From the NCBI RefSeq assembly GCF_000424305.1, contig NZ_KE384162.1, positions 186,001 through 250,000 of the forward strand: a stretch of DNA of 64,000 nt, read 5' to 3'. This document shows positions 32,518-40,935 of the stretch, piece after piece. The position numbers were made by a program, and so were the translations under genes. Source of the stretch: Pseudobutyrivibrio ruminis AD2017 (GTDB lineage: Bacteria; Bacillota; Clostridia; Lachnospirales; Lachnospiraceae). Position 1 is the stretch's first letter, and each line of letters begins with the position of its first letter. The notes below the pieces were generated by a model that was not told where the DNA came from, searched no databases, and saw nothing but the letters and a program-made list of their open reading frames with translations.

Positions 32518-34284
32518 ATGCAAAATAGTACAAAAAAAATTGTTGGAATCACTGTATGTATTTTACTAGCTGTATTTTGCGCCTTTGCGCCACTTCTTAA
32601 GAAAGGGGCTGCAGGTAAGTCTTATGTTGGAAATGCACAGGGATTTGGAGGAAACATTGAAGTAACTGTATATGTTGATGGAAACACTATTACAGATATT
32701 ACTTACAATGCTCCTGATGAGACACCTTCAGTAGGTGGAGTTGCATTGGAAAACTTAAAGGCTCAGGTTATTGCTGAACAGAACAGCAATATCGATGGTG
32801 TGTCTGGAGCTACTTATAGCTCTAATGGATTTTTGCAGGCTGTAAACATGGCTCTTGATGAAGCCGGGATAGTTGCAGATGGTTCTAATGGTTCTAAGGC
32901 AGTTGCTGAAGACTATGAAGGAACAACTGATATTGTTATCGTCGGTGGTGGTGGAGCTGGTATGACAGCTGCAATCAAAGCTGCTGAAGCAGGCAAGAAG
33001 GTTGTGCTTATCGAGAAGAATACAATTCTTGGTGGTAACACAGCACGTGCTAGCTCAGGTATGAATGCTGCTGAAACTCATTATGAGAAAGAGCAGGGTG
33101 TTGAAGATTCAGTTCAGTCTTTCGTTGATGATACAATGAAGAGTGGAAAGAACATCAATGATCCAGAGCTCGTTCAGGTTTTAGCTGAAAACACATCTGA
33201 AGCTATCGATTGGCTTGATTCAGAAGATATCAAATTAGATGGACCTCTTGCTACTATGGGTGGTTTAAGTGCAAATCGTACTCATAGACCTGTAGATGCA
33301 GATGGAAACATTATTCCAGTTGGTTCTTTCCTTGTAGATAAGCTTTCTGCAAGAATGGATGAGCTTGGTGTTGAGGTTCATACAGGTACTGCTGTAAATG
33401 AAATTATCATGGAAGATGGTAAAGCTACTGGTGTTAAGGCTACAGGAAGCTCAGGAAATAACGTAGTAGTTCATGCTGGAGCTGTTATTGTTGCTACAGG
33501 TGGATTTGGTGGAAATATGGATAGAGTTGAAGAGCTTCGTCCTGACTTAAAGGGTTATATTTCTACAAACGTTACAACTGCAAGCGGTGATGCTTTAGAT
33601 TTCTTAGCAGATGTAAATGCTGATTTTGTAGATCTTGATCAGATTCAGCTTCATCCTACAGTAGTTCCAACTGATGGTACATTAGTTGGTGAGGCTCTCC
33701 GTGGTGATGGTGCTATTCTTGTAAACAAAGAAGGTCACAGATTCTTTAATGAAACTGGTACTCGTGATGAAGTATCTGCAGCTGAAGTAGAGCAGCCTAC
33801 TGGTAATGTATGGCTTATCGTTAACCAGGATATGTATGAAGGATCTGCTGTTATTTCTAAGCTTGAAAAGGGTGGTTACCTTGTAAATGGTGATACACTT
33901 GATGATCTTGCAAAGGCAATGGATTTCAACGCTGATGCAACTGAAGCTTTAAAGGAAACAGTTAAGACATGGTCTGGCTATGTAGCTTCGGGCGTAGATG
34001 AGGAATTTGGTCGTGAAATCGGCGCAGTTAAAACTGATCTTTCATCTGGTCCTTACTATGCTGTAAATGTTGGCCCTGGTATCCATCATTGTATGGGTGG
34101 TGTTAAGATTAACACAGACGCTCAGGTTATTGACAAAGATGGAAATCCAATTGACGGATTATATGCTTGCGGAGAAGTAACTGGCGGTATACATGGTGCT
34201 AACCGTTTAGGTGGTAATGCTGTTGCAGACATTGTTGTCTTCGGAAACATAGCCGCTGAAAATGCTATCAATTACATAGAATAA
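32518..34284 (+). CDS. Membrane-anchored FMN-FAD reductase of the fumarate reductase family
   Basis: This 588-residue protein has an N-terminal membrane helix or uncleaved signal (about 8-27). An FMN-binding domain at about 35-115 has the covalent flavin motif DGVSGATYSS with acceptor T99. An FAD_binding_2 domain follows with GGGGAGMTAA (143-152). Active-site residues of flavocytochrome c-type fumarate reductases are conserved: QLHPT, EALRGDGA (acid/base arginine), GIHHCMGG and GANRLGGNAV. Relatives reduce fumarate, urocanate, methacrylate or cinnamates. GGAGG precedes the ATG, and the gene ends the rnf transcript at a terminator, so electrons may reach it from the Rnf flavins. The substrate is not established. 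Confidence 0.88.
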   Translation: MQNSTKKIVGITVCILLAVFCAFAPLLKKGAAGKSYVGNAQGFGGNIEVTVYVDGNTITDITYNAPDETPSVGGVALENLKAQVIAEQNSNIDGVSGATYSSNGFLQAVNMALDEAGIVADGSNGSKAVAEDYEGTTDIVIVGGGGAGMTAAIKAAEAGKKVVLIEKNTILGGNTARASSGMNAAETHYEKEQGVEDSVQSFVDDTMKSGKNINDPELVQVLAENTSEAIDWLDSEDIKLDGPLATMGGLSANRTHRPVDADGNIIPVGSFLVDKLSARMDELGVEVHTGTAVNEIIMEDGKATGVKATGSSGNNVVVHAGAVIVATGGFGGNMDRVEELRPDLKGYISTNVTTASGDALDFLADVNADFVDLDQIQLHPTVVPTDGTLVGEALRGDGAILVNKEGHRFFNETGTRDEVSAAEVEQPTGNVWLIVNQDMYEGSAVISKLEKGGYLVNGDTLDDLAKAMDFNADATEALKETVKTWSGYVASGVDEEFGREIGAVKTDLSSGPYYAVNVGPGIHHCMGGVKINTDAQVIDKDGNPIDGLYACGEVTGGIHGANRLGGNAVADIVVFGNIAAENAINYIE

Positions 34285-34289
34285 TTATA

Positions 34290-34318
34290 AAACTCCCCTT
34301 ATTTAAGGGGAGTTTTTA
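34290..34318 (+). terminator. Terminator of the rnf operon
   Basis: AAACTCCCCTT (34290-34300) pairs perfectly with AAGGGGAGTTT (34305-34315), with a TTTTT run. Confidence 0.93.
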
Positions 34319-34324
34319 AAATGG

Positions 34325-34354
34325 TTGCAGTCGACTCGTGATTAGTGGTATTAT
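34325..34354 (+). promoter_or_regulatory. Promoter of the proB operon
   Basis: TTGCAG at 34325-34330, an 18-base spacer, and an extended -10 TGG-TATTAT (TATTAT at 34349-34354). Confidence 0.6.
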
Positions 34355-34381
34355 GGAGCGGATAACATATGGAGAGAAATT

Positions 34382-35215
34382 ATGTATAACCATGATTTTA
34401 CACAAAAAAAGAGAATAATTGTAAAAGTCGGTTCTTCTACCATTACACATGACGAGACTGGTAACATCGATTACACTAAGCTGGAACGTTTGGTTCGTCA
34501 GCTGTGCGATTTGAGAGCACAGGGGAAGGATGTATGCCTGGTTTCTTCAGGTGCAATCGCAGTAGGCAGATATGCTATAGGGCTTAAGGAAAGACCTACA
34601 GATTTAGCTACAAAGCAGGCTTGTGCTTCCATTGGGCAAGCTTACTTAATGTCTGTTTATCAGAAGTTATTTTCGGAATATAATCAAAAGGCTGGTCAGA
34701 TTCTTATGACTAAGAAGACTATGACTGATCCTGAATCCAGGGAAAACGCAAAGAACACTTTCGAGGAGCTTTTTGCTCTTGGTGTTATCCCTGTTGTTAA
34801 TGAAAATGATACTGTTGCTACTCATGAAATTCAGTTTGGCGATAACGATTCACTTTCAGCTATAGTTACAGCATTGGTAAAGGCTGATGCACTTATCCTG
34901 TTATCAGATATCGATGGCCTTTACACCGATAATCCAAACACCAATCCGAATGCGCAGTTTGTTCCTGTTGTTGAGGACATTGATGCTGTCATAGATATGG
35001 CGAGCTCAGAAAGCACTTCAAATGTTGGTACAGGTGGTATGACTGCAAAGCTTCGTGCCGCTCAGATTGCTACATATTCCGGTGCAGATATGGTTATTAC
35101 TAATGGAAAACATATAGGAAATATTCATCGTATTTTCGAAAATAAAGATAAGGGCACACTTTTTGTTTCAAACAAAAGGGACGATGTCCATGTATTAGAT
35201 TTGTTAGAGGATTAA
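34382..35215 (+). CDS. proB: Glutamate 5-kinase, short form
   Basis: This 277-residue amino acid kinase phosphorylates glutamate, the first step to proline. Motifs are IIVKVGSSTIT at the N-terminus, LVSSGAIAVGR, VVNENDTVATHEIQFGDND and GTGGMTAKLRAAQIA. It consists of the kinase domain only; the C-terminal PUA domain found in E. coli ProB (367 residues) is absent, as in many Clostridia. The gene is first in a run proB-DUF896-cyclo-ligase-proA, with proA separated by two unrelated small genes. Confidence 0.96.
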   Translation: MYNHDFTQKKRIIVKVGSSTITHDETGNIDYTKLERLVRQLCDLRAQGKDVCLVSSGAIAVGRYAIGLKERPTDLATKQACASIGQAYLMSVYQKLFSEYNQKAGQILMTKKTMTDPESRENAKNTFEELFALGVIPVVNENDTVATHEIQFGDNDSLSAIVTALVKADALILLSDIDGLYTDNPNTNPNAQFVPVVEDIDAVIDMASSESTSNVGTGGMTAKLRAAQIATYSGADMVITNGKHIGNIHRIFENKDKGTLFVSNKRDDVHVLDLLED

Positions 35216-35217
35216 TT

Positions 35218-35439
35218 ATGATTACTGAGAAAGATATTGCAAGAATTAATGAGTTATACCACAAAAGTAAGGCAGAAGGCCTTACAGATGCTGAAAAGGA
35301 AGAGCAGGCAGCTCTTAGAAAAGCTTATATTGCTGCAATCAGAGGCAATATTAGAGCACAGCTTAACAATATTGATTTAGTTGATGAAAAAGGTAATGTA
35401 GAAAATCTTGGCGAAAAGTATGGAAAGGTATCAAAGTAG
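35218..35439 (+). CDS. DUF896 (YnzC-like) small protein
   Basis: This 73-residue helical protein of the DUF896 family is recognised by ITEKDIARINELYHKSKAEGL and LTDAEKEEQAALRKAYIAAI. In B. subtilis the homologue YnzC is a small cytoplasmic SOS-associated protein with a two-helix hairpin, and its biochemical role is not settled. It starts two bases after proB and overlaps the following gene, so it is translated with the proline genes. Confidence 0.92.
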   Translation: MITEKDIARINELYHKSKAEGLTDAEKEEQAALRKAYIAAIRGNIRAQLNNIDLVDEKGNVENLGEKYGKVSK

Positions 35440-36016
35440 TAAAGAACTTAGATTAACATATAAAAAGCTTAGAGATGAAGCTCCCAGTGATTTACGAATT
35501 AGTAAATCAAGAGAAATCGTATCAAATGTTTTGGCTCTTTTAGAATCTGATTTTAAAGGGGCTAATATTTTTTTATGTTATTATCCATTTGGTTCAGAAA
35601 TAGATTTGCTTCCGCTTTATGAAAAGCTTTTAGCTAAAGGGAAGATTCTATATTTCCCAATTTCTGAAACTAAAAACCACAATTTACTTTTTTTTCAAAT
35701 ATCAGATTTACAAAAGGATTTTCATATAGGTTCATATAATATAATGGAACCTAATGAATCCTTACCTATGTTTAATTATAGCAAAGAAGACAGAATCATT
35801 TGTATTACGCCAGGCTTATTGTTTGATAGAAATTATAATAGAATAGGCTATGGTGCAGGATTTTATGATAGATTTTTATCAGATAAATGTAACATAATAA
35901 AGCTTGCACCAAGCTTTGATAGTCATTTGCTTGTATCAATTCCATCGCAAGCACATGATATTAAAATGGATGTTATTATTACTGAAAAAGAAGTACTGAA
36001 AGGAGATAGGCTATGA
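35420..36016 (+). CDS. 5-formyltetrahydrofolate cyclo-ligase
   Basis: This protein of about 198 residues uses ATP to convert 5-formyl-THF to 5,10-methenyl-THF and so recycles a folate storage form. Family segments are [31 protein letters not shown] and the C-terminal [11 protein letters not shown] (phosphate-binding). Start choice is uncertain: ATG 35420 overlaps DUF896 by 20 bases, with TTG 35408 as an alternative; neither has a strong ribosome binding site, so coupling is likely. Its TGA overlaps the proA ATG (ATGA). Confidence 0.9.
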   Translation: MERYQSSKELRLTYKKLRDEAPSDLRISKSREIVSNVLALLESDFKGANIFLCYYPFGSEIDLLPLYEKLLAKGKILYFPISETKNHNLLFFQISDLQKDFHIGSYNIMEPNESLPMFNYSKEDRIICITPGLLFDRNYNRIGYGAGFYDRFLSDKCNIIKLAPSFDSHLLVSIPSQAHDIKMDVIITEKEVLKGDRL

Positions 36017-37257
36017 CACTAATCGAACTTGCTACAAAGGCAAAAGCTGCTAAGTATAAGGTTGCTTTACTCCCCACTGATGTTAAAAATAAAGCTATAC
36101 TAGCTGTTGCGGATGCATTAGTTTCCAATAGTAGCAGTATTATTGCGGCTAATTCAATTGATATGGAAAATGGCACTAAAAAGGGCTTATCTCAAGGCTT
36201 ACTTGATAGATTAAAGCTTGACGAAGACCGAATTAATGGCATGGCCGAGGGGCTTCGTCAGGTAGTTGCATTAGATGACCCAATTGGCAAAATAACTGAA
36301 CAGTGGGAACGCCCTAACGGACTTATAATTTCCAAAAGATTAGTTCCAATCGGTGTCGTAGGAGTTATCTACGAGGCCAGACCAAATGTTACAGCTGATG
36401 TTTTTGGCCTTTGCTTTAAAACAGGCAATTCAGTGATTTTAAAGGGTGGTAGCGATGCTTTAGAATCAAACAAGGCTATCGTTAAAGTTATAAAAGACAC
36501 TCTTACAAAGGAAAATGTTCCTGTAGATGCAATCACCCTTATAGAGGATACTACCAGAGAATCTACTAATCAGCTTATGCGAATGAATGATTATGTAGAT
36601 GTTTTGATTCCTCGCGGTGGTGCTGGTCTTATTAAATCAGTTGTAGAGAATGCTTCCGTTCCTGTTATTGAGACAGGCTCAGGCAATTGTCATATCTATG
36701 TAGATCATGTTGCTGATATTGATATGGCAATTAACATTATCGTAAATGCGAAGACACAGCGTATTGGTGTTTGTAATGCCTGCGAGTCTTTAGTTATTCA
36801 CGAAGATATTGCATCAGAGCTTCTTCCAAAGCTTACAAAGGCATTAAAGGAACACGGTGTTAAGATTTTTGCAGATGAAAAAGCAAAGTCTCTTATGGAA
36901 GGTGCAGAGCCTGCTACAGAACAGGATTTTGCTACTGAATATTTAGATTATATTATTTCAGTAAAAACAGTTTCATCTGTAGAAGAGGCCATTGAACATA
37001 TTAATAAATACAATACAGGCCATTCAGAGTCAATCATCACAAAGGATGATGTTAATGCCGCTAAGTTTTTAGATGGAATAGATGCTGCTTGCGTATATGT
37101 CAATGCATCTACCAGATTTACAGATGGATTTGAATTTGGCTTTGGTGCTGAAATAGGTATTAGCACTCAAAAGCTTCACGCCAGAGGCCCTATGGGCCTT
37201 CTTGCTCTTACAAGCTACAAATACACAATCCATGGAAATGGACAGGTTAGAAAATAA
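36013..37257 (+). CDS. proA: Glutamate-5-semialdehyde dehydrogenase
   Basis: This 414-residue NADPH-dependent enzyme reduces gamma-glutamyl phosphate to glutamate semialdehyde in proline synthesis. Typical segments are [31 protein letters not shown], and the catalytic cysteine in [34 protein letters not shown] closes the aldehyde dehydrogenase fold. The ATG overlaps the preceding stop, and AAAGGAG lies just upstream. Confidence 0.97.
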   Translation: MTLIELATKAKAAKYKVALLPTDVKNKAILAVADALVSNSSSIIAANSIDMENGTKKGLSQGLLDRLKLDEDRINGMAEGLRQVVALDDPIGKITEQWERPNGLIISKRLVPIGVVGVIYEARPNVTADVFGLCFKTGNSVILKGGSDALESNKAIVKVIKDTLTKENVPVDAITLIEDTTRESTNQLMRMNDYVDVLIPRGGAGLIKSVVENASVPVIETGSGNCHIYVDHVADIDMAINIIVNAKTQRIGVCNACESLVIHEDIASELLPKLTKALKEHGVKIFADEKAKSLMEGAEPATEQDFATEYLDYIISVKTVSSVEEAIEHINKYNTGHSESIITKDDVNAAKFLDGIDAACVYVNASTRFTDGFEFGFGAEIGISTQKLHARGPMGLLALTSYKYTIHGNGQVRK

Positions 37258-37276
37258 AAGATAGATAGGAATTAAA

Positions 37277-38710
37277 ATGAGTATTACAGATTTATTAAAC
37301 AATGCTCCAACTGAGGAGCCAGAGCGTCAGTATTATTTCATAGCTGAGGCAAAGAAGATTATCGAAAAGAAGGAGCAGGAGCTTGGTAGAAAGCTTACTT
37401 GCTGTGTAACAACCTTTGGCTGCCAGATGAACGCCAGAGATTCTGAAAAGCTTCTTGGTGTTTTAAAGGAAATTGGTTATGTAGAAACTGAAAGTGAAAA
37501 CGCAGATTTTGTTATCTACAACACCTGTACTGTTAGAGAAAATGCTAACAACAAGGTTTATGGTCATCTTGGTATTCTTCATGGCTACAAGAAAAAGAAT
37601 AAGGATATGATGATTGGTCTTTGCGGTTGCATGATGCAGGAGCCTTCTGTTATCGAGCATCTTCAGAACAATTATAAGTTTGTAGATTTGATTTTCGGTA
37701 CTCATAATCTATACAAGTTTGCTGAATTATTTACAACAGCACTTCTTAACAAGAAGGGCATGATTATCGATATTTGGAAGGATACAGATAAAATCGTTGA
37801 GAATCTTCCAATTTCACGTAAGTACCCATTCAAGTCTGGTGTAAATATCAGCTTTGGCTGCAACAACTTCTGTACATATTGCATCGTTCCTTATGTACGT
37901 GGTCGTGAGCGTTCTAGAAAGCCGGAGGATATTGTAAACGAAATTAAGGCTTTGGTAGCAGATGGTGTAGTTGAAATCATGCTACTTGGTCAGAATGTTA
38001 ACTCTTACGGCGTAGGACTTGATGAAAAGGTTACCTTTGCAGATTTACTTCGCATGGTTAACGATATCGAGGGACTTAAGCGAATCCGCTTTATGACTCC
38101 TCATCCAAAGGATTTATCAGATGATTTAATCGAGGCTATGGCTACACTTCCAAAGGTTTGCCATCACATGCATTTGCCACTTCAGTCTGGTAGCACAGAA
38201 ATCCTTAAGAAGATGAACCGTCGTTATACTAAGGAGCACTACCTTGGACTTGTAGAAAAGCTTAGAGCTCGCATCCCTGATGTTGCAATCACAACAGATA
38301 TTATCGTAGGCTTCCCAGGTGAAACAGAAGAGGATTTCCTTGAGACAATGGATGTTGTAGATAAGGTTCATTACGATAGTGCATTTACATTTATCTATTC
38401 TAAGCGTACAGGTACACCTGCTGCTACAATGGATAATCAGGTACCAGAGGATGTGGTTAAGGATAGATTTGACCGTCTTCTTGCTCTCGTTCAAAAGCAT
38501 GGCCATGAAAAGGTTAAGTCATTAGAGGGTACTGTTCAGGAGGTACTTGTAGAAGAGGTTAATGAGCAGGATTCTACACTTGTTTCTGGTAAGCTTGCAA
38601 ACAATGTTACAGTTCATTTCCCAGGTGATGAATCTATGATTGGAAAATTAGTTAATGTTAGGTTAAACTGTTGTAAAGGATTCTATTTTATTGGAGAAAT
38701 CTGCCAGTAA
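37277..38710 (+). CDS. miaB: tRNA-2-methylthio-N6-dimethylallyladenosine synthase
   Basis: This 477-residue radical SAM methylthiotransferase adds a thiomethyl group to i6A37 of tRNAs. The N-terminal UPF0004 domain has CCVTTFGCQMNARDSEKL, whose cysteine and later ones bind the auxiliary cluster. The radical SAM motif is FGCNNFCTYCIVPYVRGRE (CxxxCxxC). A C-terminal TRAM domain follows (from about 400). It belongs to the same family as rimO at 54031 but keeps the MiaB-specific motifs. It sits between proA and ruvAB, apparently in one transcript. Confidence 0.96.
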   Translation: MSITDLLNNAPTEEPERQYYFIAEAKKIIEKKEQELGRKLTCCVTTFGCQMNARDSEKLLGVLKEIGYVETESENADFVIYNTCTVRENANNKVYGHLGILHGYKKKNKDMMIGLCGCMMQEPSVIEHLQNNYKFVDLIFGTHNLYKFAELFTTALLNKKGMIIDIWKDTDKIVENLPISRKYPFKSGVNISFGCNNFCTYCIVPYVRGRERSRKPEDIVNEIKALVADGVVEIMLLGQNVNSYGVGLDEKVTFADLLRMVNDIEGLKRIRFMTPHPKDLSDDLIEAMATLPKVCHHMHLPLQSGSTEILKKMNRRYTKEHYLGLVEKLRARIPDVAITTDIIVGFPGETEEDFLETMDVVDKVHYDSAFTFIYSKRTGTPAATMDNQVPEDVVKDRFDRLLALVQKHGHEKVKSLEGTVQEVLVEEVNEQDSTLVSGKLANNVTVHFPGDESMIGKLVNVRLNCCKGFYFIGEICQ

Positions 38711-38743
38711 AATTATCTAATACATTTAATCGGGAGAATAACT

Positions 38744-39361
38744 ATGTTTAGCTACATTAGAGGAACACTTGCTGACATTGATGATAATGTTGTTACTGTT
38801 GAGAACAATGGAATTGGCTATGGTATGAGCGCATCCTTGAATACAATCAGGCAGCTGCCTGCCATTGGTTCAGAGGTAAAGCTTAATACCAAGCTCATTC
38901 CAAAGGAAGATTCTCTTACTTTATATGGATTTTATGACAAGGAGGAGCTTAAGATGTTTGAGCTTCTTCTTTGTGTTAGTGGAATTGGTCCAAAGGGGGC
39001 CCTTGCTATCCTTGGCAATATGACTGTTTCCGATATTCAGTTTGCAGTTGCAGGAGGAGATGCTAAGGCCTTTGCTGCTGCACCAGGCATTGGTAAAAAG
39101 ACAGCTGAAAGAATAATAATTGACCTTAAGGATAAGGTAGATATAATTGGCGCCTTCGAGGCTAAAATAACATCAGATTTATCAGGAACTAAGAAGGCAG
39201 CTCCTGCTACTTCTGTTAAGGAAGAGGTTCTTGAGGCACTTGTTGCTTTAGGATATTCACCAAGCAATGCTGCAAGAGCCCTTGATAAGATGACTATCAC
39301 AGAGTCCACTACTACAGAACAGCTGCTTAGCGATACATTAAAGCAGATGTCATTCTTATAA
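38744..39361 (+). CDS. ruvA: Holliday junction branch migration protein RuvA
   Basis: This 205-residue DNA-binding subunit forms tetramers on four-way junctions and recruits RuvB. The N-terminal OB fold (MFSYIRGTLADIDDN) is followed by tandem helix-hairpin-helix motifs (LLCVSGIGPKGALAIL and AAAPGIGKKTAERIIIDL). The flexible linker and C-terminal RuvB-contact domain (VLEALVALGYSPSNAARAL) complete it. GGGAG precedes the ATG; ruvB follows after 15 bases. No ruvC is present; recU at 61001 is the visible resolvase. Confidence 0.97.
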   Translation: MFSYIRGTLADIDDNVVTVENNGIGYGMSASLNTIRQLPAIGSEVKLNTKLIPKEDSLTLYGFYDKEELKMFELLLCVSGIGPKGALAILGNMTVSDIQFAVAGGDAKAFAAAPGIGKKTAERIIIDLKDKVDIIGAFEAKITSDLSGTKKAAPATSVKEEVLEALVALGYSPSNAARALDKMTITESTTTEQLLSDTLKQMSFL

Positions 39362-39376
39362 AAATCGGGGGATATA

Positions 39377-40390
39377 ATGCTTACTAACAAACAGATTACA
39401 TCTACAATAGCAAGTCATGAAGATCTTGTTAATGACAATGCTCTTAGACCAAAATCCTTTGAGGGTTACATCGGACAAAGTAAGGTCAAAGAGAACATGA
39501 AAATATATATTCAGGCTGCCAAAAATCGTGGCGATGCATTGGATCACGTGCTTTTATATGGCCCTCCAGGTCTAGGTAAGACTACACTTGCTGGAATCGT
39601 AGCAGGTGAAATGGGCTCAAATATAAAGGTTACATCAGGTCCAGCTATTACAATTCCAGGAGAAATCGTGGCAGTTCTTATGACACTTAAGGATGGTGAC
39701 ATTTTATTTATCGATGAGATACACCGTCTTTCAAAGCCAGTTGAAGAAACCTTGTATTCAGCAATGGAAGATTTTGCTGTAGATATTGTTATGGGAAAGG
39801 ACACAACAGCCCGTTCCATCCACACAAAGCTTCCTAGGTTCACCCTTATTGGTGCAACCACTCGTCCAGGTTTACTTTCAGCACCACTTAGAGATAGATT
39901 TGGAATTATCGGTCACATGGATTATTACACTCCAGAGGAGCTTTCTACAATCGTTACGGCATCTGCTGCAAAGCTTAATGCACCTATCGATTATGAGGGA
40001 GCTTACCAGATTGCCCTTAGATCACGAGGAACACCACGTCTTGCAAACAGATACTTAAAGCGTGTTCGCGATTACGCAGAGGTAAGATACGATGGTAGAA
40101 TCTCAAAGGAAGTAGCAGCGGCCACACTTGATTCACTTGAGGTAGATACACTTGGCCTTGATAATAATGATAGAAATATATTGCTTGCCATTATAGAGCG
40201 ATTTGGTGGCGGCCCAGTTGGCCTTGATAATTTAGCGGCCACTGTAGGCGAGGATTCAGGTACAATAGAGGATGTCTATGAGCCATATTTGCTTCAGCAC
40301 GGACTTATCATTAGAACTCCAAAGGGAAGAGTGGCAACAAAAGAAGCTTACGAGCACTTTAATATGCCTATTCCAGAAAATATCATTTAA
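39377..40390 (+). CDS. ruvB: Holliday junction branch migration helicase RuvB
   Basis: This 337-residue AAA+ motor drives branch migration with RuvA. The N-terminal [19 protein letters not shown] is followed by Walker [18 protein letters not shown] and Walker [11 protein letters not shown]. Sensor 1 [17 protein letters not shown] and a C-terminal winged helix ([20 protein letters not shown]) are intact. Length is normal. It ends the miaB-ruvAB stretch; the next promoter is for zapA. Confidence 0.98.
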   Translation: MLTNKQITSTIASHEDLVNDNALRPKSFEGYIGQSKVKENMKIYIQAAKNRGDALDHVLLYGPPGLGKTTLAGIVAGEMGSNIKVTSGPAITIPGEIVAVLMTLKDGDILFIDEIHRLSKPVEETLYSAMEDFAVDIVMGKDTTARSIHTKLPRFTLIGATTRPGLLSAPLRDRFGIIGHMDYYTPEELSTIVTASAAKLNAPIDYEGAYQIALRSRGTPRLANRYLKRVRDYAEVRYDGRISKEVAAATLDSLEVDTLGLDNNDRNILLAIIERFGGGPVGLDNLAATVGEDSGTIEDVYEPYLLQHGLIIRTPKGRVATKEAYEHFNMPIPENII

Positions 40391-40404
40391 ACAGCGAAGA
40401 AATC

Positions 40405-40433
40405 TTGTTTTTATGCTTGAATAAAGTTATAAT
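40405..40433 (+). promoter_or_regulatory. zapA promoter
   Basis: TTGTTT at 40405-40410 and TATAAT at 40428-40433 with a 17-base spacer. GGGAGG follows before the ATG. Confidence 0.65.
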
Positions 40434-40463
40434 TAATTTGAATTTCTGACGGGAGGATAGTAT

Positions 40464-40889
40464 ATGGTTTCCGAAAAGAGCGCAAAGGTGCTTATAGGCG
40501 GAAAAGTTTATACATTAAGCGGTTACGAAGAAGAAGAATATCTTCAGAAGGTAGCCAATTACATCAATTCTAAACTCGAGGAGTTTAATTCAATTGATGA
40601 TTATAAACGTATTTCAGCAGATTTAAAGGCAACATTACTTGAACTTAATATTGCTGATGATTATTTTAAGGCTAAAGCAAAGGTTGAATCATTGGAGTCA
40701 GATTTAGATATCAGAGATAAAGAGATTTACAATCTTAAGCATGATTTAATATCAGCACAGTTAAAAACACAAACCTTAGAAGAGACTATCGAAAAGCTTG
40801 AATCAGAAAACAAAGAACTTCTACTTAACAAAACAAAGCTTGAAGCTTCCCTAGAGGATGCTCTTTTAGGTTCTTTATCAGACAACTAA
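40464..40889 (+). CDS. zapA: Cell division protein ZapA
   Basis: This 141-residue protein stabilises FtsZ bundles at the division septum. The N-terminal ZapA fold is clear (VLIGGKVYTLSGYEEEEYLQKVANYIN), and the remaining 80 residues form a long coiled coil (LESDLDIRDKEIYNLKHDL). The short stem region and extended coil match Firmicutes ZapA. It has its own promoter and terminator, so it is probably monocistronic. Confidence 0.93.
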   Translation: MVSEKSAKVLIGGKVYTLSGYEEEEYLQKVANYINSKLEEFNSIDDYKRISADLKATLLELNIADDYFKAKAKVESLESDLDIRDKEIYNLKHDLISAQLKTQTLEETIEKLESENKELLLNKTKLEASLEDALLGSLSDN

Positions 40890-40894
40890 CAATG

Positions 40895-40920
40895 GGGTCC
40901 CGTAAGGGGCCCTTATTTTA
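40895..40920 (+). terminator. Probable terminator of zapA
   Basis: GGGTCCC (40895-40901) pairs with GGGGCCC (40906-40912), with one G-U pair and a GTAA loop, followed by TTATTTTA. The tail is imperfect, so some read-through into the U32 gene is likely. Confidence 0.7.
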
Positions 40921-40935
40921 TGCAAGAGGAATTTT

